Shown here in pieces: positions 58,922 to 60,361 of a stretch of DNA of 60,361 nucleotides. The notes beneath the pieces are model-generated. The model saw only the letters and a list, made by a program, of their open reading frames with translations, was not told the origin of the DNA and made no database searches. The stretch is from Io17-Chloro-G2 sp034420695. GTDB lineage: Bacteria > Chloroflexota > Dehalococcoidia > Lucifugimonadales > UBA3495. The stretch is from NCBI GenBank assembly GCA_034420695.1, contig DAOULB010000019.1:1-60361 (forward strand), read 5' to 3'. The position numbers and the translations under genes are program-made. The stretch's first letter is position 1, and the number at the start of each line of letters is the position of its first letter.

Positions 58922-59884
58922 TTATGCCAGCTGCCTGGCCAGGGTCTGGGTTCCCCGCTCCAGTTCTTCGAAGATTTGGGAGACGGTCAGGATGTCGGAA
59001 ATCAGCCCGGCGCCGGCGCCGGTGTAGGCCAGACTGGACTCCAAATCGCCGTCGAGCATAGCTCCCCGGACCTTGGCGGCCCCGAAATCTGCCTCCCAGT
59101 CCGGCAGGCCGGCATCCGGTCCCGGGATGGTCTCGTCTTTCATTCTCAAGGCCATGCCGCTGCGCAACACCCTGGTGGGCCACCGGTCCCCGCCCAGGAT
59201 CACGGTGCCGCTGTCGATGGCCGCAACGATGGCTTCCTTGTACCGCTGGTGGGATATACATTCCCGGGTGGCGACAAACCTGGAGCCCATCTGAACGCCT
59301 TGAGCTCCCAAGGCGGCCGCGGCCAGGTAACCCCGGGAATCCACAATGCCGCCGGAGGCTATGACCGGGGTGGACACTGACGCTACAACTTGGGGCACCA
59401 AGACCATTGTCGATACCTTGTCGGCTCCCCTCAGCCCTCCACCCTCGAATCCCTCGGCTACCACGATATCCACGCCCTGGGACTCGGCGGACCGGGCGTG
59501 GCGGACGCTGGCCGACTGGTGGAGCACTATCATCCGGTGGTCCTTAAGGGTCCCGGTGTACAGGGCCGGGCTGCCGCCGTAGGTGACGGCGATGTGGACG
59601 CCCTCTTGGACCGCCACGTCAACCAAGCTGTCGATCTGGGGGTTGGGCAAGTAAAGGCAGACGGCAAATGGGTTTCGAGTCAGGCCGTGCAACCGCCGGA
59701 TGTTGGCGCTGAAGTTTTCCAGAAGGTCGCCATCGGGGGCGATGCCGGCAGTGGGATGCAGGATGCCCAGTCCTCCGGCATTGGACACGGCAGCGACCAA
59801 CTCCGGGTTGGACACCCAAGGCAACCCTGCTTGCAGCACTGGGTACTTAACGGACAGGAGTTGGGAAGCCTGAGTTCTCTTCAT
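58922..59884 (-). CDS. Nitronate monooxygenase
   Basis: 320 aa FMN-dependent NMO/2-nitropropane dioxygenase family, TIM barrel. PVLQAGLPWVSNPELVAAVSNAGGLGIL at the N terminus, GVDIVVAEGFEGGGLRG and ASGGIVDSRGYLAAAALGAQGVQMGSRF (phosphate-binding) are diagnostic. Detoxifies propionate-3-nitronate or nitroalkanes in known members. Confidence 0.9.
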   Translation of the reverse strand: MKRTQASQLLSVKYPVLQAGLPWVSNPELVAAVSNAGGLGILHPTAGIAPDGDLLENFSANIRRLHGLTRNPFAVCLYLPNPQIDSLVDVAVQEGVHIAVTYGGSPALYTGTLKDHRMIVLHQSASVRHARSAESQGVDIVVAEGFEGGGLRGADKVSTMVLVPQVVASVSTPVIASGGIVDSRGYLAAAALGAQGVQMGSRFVATRECISHQRYKEAIVAAIDSGTVILGGDRWPTRVLRSGMALRMKDETIPGPDAGLPDWEADFGAAKVRGAMLDGDLESSLAYTGAGAGLISDILTVSQIFEELERGTQTLARQLA

Positions 59885-59960
59885 CTAATCACAGTTATCC
59901 AACTCCGGTCGTCTGACGCCAGCATGTTCCGGCGCAGCTTGAGGGCCGGCCCGAAGGGCC

Positions 59961-60361
59961 CTATCCGGCGGCCACCACCAGGGCGCCGACCGCCACGGTA
60001 CCCAGGTTCACCGGAAGTTGACGCCAGGTCTGCCCTTGGTCTCCGCTCTCAAACAGCCGCCCATCATCGGTTCCGGCATACACCCGCTTCGGGTCAAGGC
60101 GGTCCCAGTCGAAGGCCACAACCATGTCCTTGGGTTCGTCGCCGGTGCCGATGTCGGAGACCTGCGCCCAAGTCTCGCCGCCGTCGGTGGAGCGGTGGAG
60201 TTGGGGGCCATCGCGCCTGGAGTTGGCTGAAACGGTGACCAGCACCACGTTGGCGTCGTCAGGAGCGGCGGCAATGTGGAGGGTGTAGGTGCGCTCGAGG
60301 CCCTTGTTGATGAGTTTCCAAGTGTCTCCGCCGTCGTCGCTGCGGTAGGGGGCCCGGGCCG
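59961..60361 (-). CDS. BNR/Asp-box repeat protein, C-terminal part (runs off window)
   Basis: The last 132 residues of a larger protein. Three Asp-box motifs are visible: YRSDDGGDTWK, HRSTDGGETWAQV and FESGDQGQTWRQL, i.e. sialidase-type or photosystem II assembly-like beta-propeller blades. The rest and any signal peptide lie beyond 60361. Could be an exo-alpha-sialidase-like or WD-type secreted protein. Confidence 0.8.
   Translation of the reverse strand, partial: ARAPYRSDDGGDTWKLINKGLERTYTLHIAAAPDDANVVLVTVSANSRRDGPQLHRSTDGGETWAQVSDIGTGDEPKDMVVAFDWDRLDPKRVYAGTDDGRLFESGDQGQTWRQLPVNLGTVAVGALVVAAG

Overview
The window is a GC-rich bacterial chromosome segment, most consistent with a Chloroflexota lineage of the SAR202/Dehalococcoidia type. 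That assignment is inference from content: housekeeping genes sit among flavin- and cofactor-dependent catabolic enzymes (luciferase-like monooxygenase, MmgE/PrpD, SMP-30, nitronate monooxygenase, cyclase, MOSC, nitroreductase, several SDRs). RecG carries a long N-terminal extension, and many genes appear to start with TTG or GTG. No rRNA, CRISPR array, prophage or IS transposase is visible. One tRNA (Asp, GTC) is present.

Layout. 1-10.5 kb: gatA/gatC behind a His-rich zinc exporter, two membrane proteins, an SDR, then a zinc-import block (Zur-like regulator, lipoprotein, ATPase, permease). The lipoprotein looks like a zinc-binding protein with an AztD-like metallochaperone propeller inserted in it. 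10.8-16.4 kb: translation and DNA-repair block (rpsP, khpA, rimM, yebC, ruvC, ruvA, uvrB). 16.4-20.3 kb: an operon that puts the two halves of D-glutamate cyclase ahead of two His-rich secreted proteins. 20.5-31.2 kb: OmpR-type regulator, recG, fakB-fakA, a structured small-ORF RNA locus, a Uma2 protein, fmt, cyclase, htpX. 31.4-37.1 kb: etfBA, panC-panB-DUF2520 and a P1-family peptidase. 37.3-39.7 kb: a deiodinase-like protein read through an in-frame UGA, a CMD-family protein and an SMP-30 protein. 39.9-42.0 kb: an exact 99-bp tandem-repeat ORF, a small helical protein and an MNT-HEPN protein. 42.0-49.0 kb: catabolic oxidoreductases. 49.1-52.5 kb: response regulator, histidine kinase, lipoprotein and a PII protein. 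52.7-60.4 kb: a divergent PEPCK-like protein, tRNA-Asp, an alcohol dehydrogenase, a zinc-ribbon protein, an SbcD-like nuclease, nitronate monooxygenase and a partial BNR protein.

Most notable observations: (1) the ZnuA/AztC-AztD domain-insertion lipoprotein with a cluster of four 12-mer operators; (2) a probable selenoprotein with an in-frame UGA and a fitting bacterial SECIS hairpin; (3) a minus-strand RNA locus at 27.1-27.35 kb with a near-consensus promoter, a perfect Shine-Dalgarno sequence, a 23-codon ORF and two interlocked long helices that suggest a pseudoknotted regulatory RNA; (4) a four-copy MITE/REP-like palindromic element, two copies of which begin right after stop codons; (5) a repeat protein with four units spaced exactly 99 bp.
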